Of a DNA stretch of 64,000 nucleotides, positions 63,005-64,000 are shown piece by piece (position 1 is the stretch's first letter; every line of letters starts with the position of its first letter). Source of the DNA: Gemmatimonas sp. (GTDB lineage: Bacteria; Gemmatimonadota; Gemmatimonadetes; Gemmatimonadales; Gemmatimonadaceae); NCBI RefSeq assembly GCF_031426495.1, contig NZ_JANPLK010000027.1, forward strand, positions 62,001-126,000, read 5' to 3'. The notes below the pieces were generated by a model. The model ran no database searches. It was not told the DNA's origin and was given only the letters and a program-made list of their open reading frames with translations. The position numbers and the translations under genes were made by a program.

Positions 63005-63435
63005 TCCGCATCAGTTCTCGCCGAAGTCTGGCGCAGACAGCGCATATAGCTCGCCGGGGCTTCACGTTGGTGTCGATGATCGTCGCGATCATTTTGCTCG
63101 CCGTTGGCCTGTCCTCGCTGGCCAGCGCAAATGCCAGCACGATCAAGTTACAGACGCTGGCCCAGAATCGGACCAACGCCATCGCCATCGGTCGATCCTA
63201 TCTCGAACAGGTGCGCACGCGTGATCCGTGGCTCGTCCAAACGGAATCGTCCGTGCGTCTCGGCGCCGAAGGGACGCCGGACGCGAGCGGCCCCTATGTC
63301 CGTACCATGACGGTGACGGAGACGCGGCAGAATCTCGTGAAGATCGAAGTGAAGGTCGACTATCCTCGCGCGGCCACGCCCGTGTTGCTCACGACGTTGC
63401 TGTTTCGCGGCAACGGCCTCTCAGGAGCGCAATAA
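63001..63435 (+). CDS. PilV/GspI-type minor prepilin lacking Glu5
   Basis: 144 residues. The cleavage site RRGFTLVSMIVAIILLAVG is clear, but position +5 is Ser instead of the Glu that most pilins use to dock with the preceding subunit. A beta-rich C-terminus follows (QNLVKIEVKVDYPR). Start overlaps the preceding stop and its own stop overlaps the next start (TAATG), so the genes are translationally coupled. Gene order suggests a PilV/GspI role in a minor pilin complex. Confidence 0.82.
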   Translation: MIRISSRRSLAQTAHIARRGFTLVSMIVAIILLAVGLSSLASANASTIKLQTLAQNRTNAIAIGRSYLEQVRTRDPWLVQTESSVRLGAEGTPDASGPYVRTMTVTETRQNLVKIEVKVDYPRAATPVLLTTLLFRGNGLSGAQ

Positions 63436-64000
63436 TGCGCACAGGACTCGCCTCGCTGCGACGCGCACGTCGTGGCTTCACGTTGGCTGAAGTGCTGATC
63501 TCGATGACGATCGGCATGGTGGTGATCGCCTCGGCGACGGCCTTCTCGCTGAGTAGTTGGCAGACCCGTCGCTCGTGGACCGTTCGCGAAGGGGTCGATC
63601 GCGGCGCACGCTTCGTCGGACTGTCGATTGCCCGCGATGTCCAGGAGGCGGGCATCGCCATGGTCGGCACGCCCGTGTTCTCGGCGCTCGGCGCGACGGG
63701 CGACACGGTCTCTGTGCTGTCCGTGCCCTTCGAGCCCGCCGAAGCCCCCGTCTATCCGATTTTCGACGACGGGGACACGCTGCCGAATTATCCGCCCGGA
63801 GGCACCTGCGGCGCCACCTGTATCGATTTCAAGAAGGTCGACGGCGCGTACGACGTGAAGGCAGGCGATCTGGTGCGACTGCAGGTCGGTACGACGCGGC
63901 GACTGCTGCTGCTGACCAGCGTCGCGAACCAAGGGACGGGACTTTTCCGTATCCAGTTCCTGCCCGCCACACGGCTCGTGAACCGCGACGCCGGCATCGA
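63435..64000 (+). CDS. PilW/GspJ-type prepilin, partial at right edge
   Basis: 188 residues visible, with the end cut off by the window. A canonical prepilin motif RRGFTLAEVLISMTIGMVV has Phe at +1 and Glu at +5. The visible part includes SLSSWQTRRSW, ARDVQEAGIAMVG and CGATCIDFKK with two Cys that could form a disulfide. By position, after GspH- and PilV/GspI-like genes, it is likely a PilW/GspJ minor pilin. The ATG shares a base with the previous stop. Confidence 0.82.
   Translation, partial: MRTGLASLRRARRGFTLAEVLISMTIGMVVIASATAFSLSSWQTRRSWTVREGVDRGARFVGLSIARDVQEAGIAMVGTPVFSALGATGDTVSVLSVPFEPAEAPVYPIFDDGDTLPNYPPGGTCGATCIDFKKVDGAYDVKAGDLVRLQVGTTRRLLLLTSVANQGTGLFRIQFLPATRLVNRDAGI

Noticed and set aside
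1..64000. tRNA, rRNA, insertion sequence or prophage genes
   Set aside because: No cloverleaf-like segment, ribosomal RNA signature, transposase or phage structural gene was recognised on either strand by eye; a covariance search would be needed to exclude small RNAs.

Overview
The window is about 64 kb of GC-rich, densely coding chromosomal DNA from a diderm (outer-membrane) bacterium. Several predicted lipoproteins, a POTRA/beta-barrel outer-membrane protein, type IV pilin-like proteins and M16-type secreted peptidases support this. The mix of gene families, AraC-like regulators with receiver-like N-termini and many GTG starts would fit Gemmatimonadota (Gemmatimonas-like). That assignment is inference from gene content, because there is no rRNA or other marker here. 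I saw no tRNA, rRNA, CRISPR array, transposase or phage genes, so most of the window looks like ordinary core chromosome.

Layout. 1-2.3 kb (minus): a HerA-like ATPase, cut by the left edge, preceded by a NurA-like nuclease. 2.4-5 kb: a lipoprotein, a stand-alone Lrp/AsnC sensor domain and a class I aminotransferase. 5-7.7 kb: an iteron-like repeat array, a DEAD-box-helicase-like protein that has lost its catalytic motifs, and thymidine kinase. 7.7-11.9 kb: a five-PAS hybrid histidine kinase divergent from an AraC-type regulator. 11.9-17.6 kb: coaE and gcvH, a 700-bp non-coding region with an inverted pair of 80-bp repeats and a G-rich heptamer array, then gcvP and a divergent LipM-type lipoyl/octanoyl transferase. 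17.6-24.7 kb: a tightly overlapping peptide-uptake operon (binding protein, two permeases, two ATPases, POT transporter). 24.8-27.9 kb (minus): outer-membrane barrel, coiled-coil protein and an unknown protein. 28-30 kb: a glycosyltransferase with a very long charged tail. 30.6-40.8 kb: lipA, pdhA-pdhB-pdhC, a 1163-residue metzincin-like lipoprotein, lpdA and lipB, that is, the pyruvate dehydrogenase complex with its lipoylation enzymes. 40.9-45 kb (minus): two lipoproteins, one with Big2 domains. 45.5-51.6 kb: a UvrD-type helicase, a two-domain M16 peptidase and a predicted aminopeptidase. 51.7-60.3 kb: dnaE carrying an intein, accA, a RicT-like PSP1 protein and metG. 60.5-64 kb: a pilus/pseudopilin operon running off the right edge.

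How the parts connect. Lipoic acid metabolism is a recurring theme. GcvH and PdhC are the lipoylated acceptors, LipB and the LipM-like protein are candidate octanoyl transferases, LipA inserts sulfur, and GcvP, LpdA and PdhAB use the cofactor. The most notable individual items are the DnaE intein, inserted three residues away from the cyanobacterial split-intein site, with an apparently intact LAGLIDADG endonuclease; the catalytically degenerate helicase; the HerA-NurA pair; the hairpin/G-quadruplex element abutting the lipB start; the inverted 80-bp repeat pair; the two helically phased dyads ahead of the pilus operon; and pilin-like proteins lacking the conserved Glu5.
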